Of a stretch of DNA of 15,444 bases, positions 14,106 to 15,444 are shown one piece after another (position 1 is the first letter of the stretch; the number at the start of each line of letters is the position of its first letter). The stretch comes from an uncultured Bacteroidales bacterium (GTDB taxonomy: Bacteria; Bacteroidota; Bacteroidia; Bacteroidales; Muribaculaceae), in the NCBI GenBank assembly GCA_900549375.1, contig URNY01000051.1, positions 1 to 15,444 of the forward strand, read 5' to 3'. The notes under the pieces were generated by a model. It was not told where the DNA came from and ran no database searches. It saw only the letters and a program-made list of their open reading frames with translations. The position numbers and the translations under genes were made by a program.

Positions 14106-15444
14106 TTAGAGCAACCCGAAAACGAATACCAAGAATATGCAGATTGGAGCCACATACTTGAGCGAGAAGATGATCAGCCGCACATACAGCGGTATCTCGC
14201 CGGTACGGATCTCCCTCGTGGCCTCATTCTCATCCCTCTTCTCATCCTCGATGAGTTGCTTCATCACCAGCCGCTTCTCCATGCGCCAGCCCACAAACGG
14301 CGCCAGAATCATGCCGCCAAGCGGCATCAGTATGTTGGAAGCCATGAAATCCAGGAAATTGAAAATATTGAGTCCGGCAATCTTCACACCCGACAACGCG
14401 CCGAACGACAGGGCGCAGACTGTTGCCAGCAACGCCGCAAGCGCCGCCACTATCGCCGTAGCTTTTCCACGGCTCATCTTCCATTCCTGCATGATGTAGG
14501 CCACTATCACCTCCGTCAGGGATATCGTCGATGTCAGCGAAGCCATGAAAAGCAACAGGAAGAAGAGGGCCGACCAGACTCGGGCTCCCGGCAACTGCAT
14601 GAAAACCGACGGGAGCACTTCGAACACAAGTCGCGGACCGGCCTCGGGCTGCAACCCGAAGGAGAAGACTGCGGGGAAGATCATCACGCCTGCAAGGATC
14701 GCCACGAGGGTGTCGGAAACGGAGGTCACTGTGGCCGTACGCACCAACGACGTGCGGTCGTTGAAATAGCTCGCATAGGTGGCAAGCACTCCCATGCCGA
14801 CGCTCAGCGAGAAGAATGCCTGACCCATGGCCGAGAGCACGCCACGCGCCGTCAGCGATCCGAAATCGGGACGGAACAGGAATTCAATACCCTCGCGGGC
14901 ACCCGGCATGAAAAGCGAATTGACACAGAAAGCCACCAGAATAACCACTAACAACGGCGTCATCACACTCGATATCTTCTCGATTCCCTTCTGCACACCC
15001 CGCAGAATCACAAGGAAATTGCAAGCGAGAAAGATAAACGTGAAAAGTAGCGATTCAGCGGCAGAACCGGTGAACGCATCGAAGCGGGCATGCAGTTCGC
15101 CGGTGGCCGTGGCGCCCCCGAAACCCGCTATCGATTCATATAGATAATAGACAGTCCACCCCGCCACCACCGAATAAAAGCCTATGATCAGCACCGAAGC
15201 GAGAATGCCCATAAAAGCCGGAAGACTCCAGAAAGGGCCGGCATGAAGCTTGCGGAATGCTCCCGCGATATTGAGATGCGTGGAGCGTCCGATCACGAAC
15301 TCACCGCATATCACCGGTATACCGATGGCCACTACGAAAAATATATACACAAAAAGGAAAGCGGCGCCACCGTTGTTGCCCGCTTCGTAAGGAAACCGCC
15401 AGATATTGCCGAGCCCAACCGCCGAACCGACAGTGGCCGCTATC
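14106..15444 (-). CDS. Sodium-dependent transporter, neurotransmitter:sodium symporter (NSS) family (partial, 5' end off right edge)
   Basis: 445 codons are visible and the frame runs off the right edge. By comparison with bacterial NSS proteins, only about 10-20 N-terminal residues should be missing. The TM1 signature VGSAVGLGNIWRFPY (visible residues 5-19) contains the unwound helix that holds Na+ and substrate, and EAGNNGGAAF follows. TM8 contains LTSTISLTE, which normally supplies the second Na+ site. About eleven hydrophobic segments fit the LeuT/MhsT fold. The C-terminal linker TREIRTGEIPLYVRL precedes the last helix. Bacterial members import amino acids with Na+; the substrate here cannot be read from sequence. 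The GTG at 15350 is internal and not a start. It is followed, after 139 bases, by the Ca2+ ATPase gene with its own promoter. Confidence 0.92.
   Translation of the reverse strand, partial: IAATVGSAVGLGNIWRFPYEAGNNGGAAFLFVYIFFVVAIGIPVICGEFVIGRSTHLNIAGAFRKLHAGPFWSLPAFMGILASVLIIGFYSVVAGWTVYYLYESIAGFGGATATGELHARFDAFTGSAAESLLFTFIFLACNFLVILRGVQKGIEKISSVMTPLLVVILVAFCVNSLFMPGAREGIEFLFRPDFGSLTARGVLSAMGQAFFSLSVGMGVLATYASYFNDRTSLVRTATVTSVSDTLVAILAGVMIFPAVFSFGLQPEAGPRLVFEVLPSVFMQLPGARVWSALFFLLLFMASLTSTISLTEVIVAYIMQEWKMSRGKATAIVAALAALLATVCALSFGALSGVKIAGLNIFNFLDFMASNILMPLGGMILAPFVGWRMEKRLVMKQLIEDEKRDENEATREIRTGEIPLYVRLIIFSLKYVAPICIFLVFVFGLL

Overview
The window looks like chromosomal DNA from a fairly GC-rich member of the Bacteroidales, possibly Muribaculaceae (the family is inference). 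The evidence is: three promoters with the Bacteroidetes -7 element TAnnTTTG; A/T-rich starts without Shine-Dalgarno sequences; a long Bacteroidetes-type class III fructose-bisphosphatase; and a GH43 enzyme of gut-Bacteroidetes type. There are nine protein genes, two of them cut by the window edges, plus one likely small gene of 47 codons. I saw no rRNA, tRNA, CRISPR array, insertion sequence or phage gene.

Left block (1-6354, minus strand): a promoter at 6354-6347 drives fbp, a gluconeogenic fructose-1,6-bisphosphatase. After 55 bases comes a 1020-residue exported tetratricopeptide-repeat protein. Its stop codon overlaps the start of an outer-membrane beta-barrel protein that runs off the left edge. 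The TPR and barrel proteins are probably made together and may act together in the envelope.

Middle block (6451-7993, plus strand), divergent from fbp: a small cytoplasmic thioredoxin (WCPHC active site); a membrane VKOR-type disulfide-forming enzyme fused to a C39-peptidase-like domain that has lost its catalytic Cys and His; and, 13 bases further on, a 47-codon ORF with strongly coding third positions and a double-glycine-leader-like LSxxEMxxI motif without the GG. This is the least familiar part of the window. It may be a redox module with a peptide partner.

Right of this are a CD0519/CD1768-type Gate-domain membrane protein (8119-9342) with its own clear promoter, and a secreted GH43 glycosidase (9416-11080) preceded by a perfect 20-bp palindrome. 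The GH43 gene meets a convergent PMCA-type Ca2+ P-type ATPase (11111-13966). A hairpin that probably terminates GH43 transcription lies inside the last codons of the ATPase. The ATPase has its own -7 element at 14007-14000. The right edge cuts a sodium-dependent NSS-family transporter on the minus strand.

Several genes have upstream in-frame TTG codons that would give longer proteins. Promoter positions or signal peptides favour the internal ATG in each case except the VKOR gene, where TTG is the only reasonable start.
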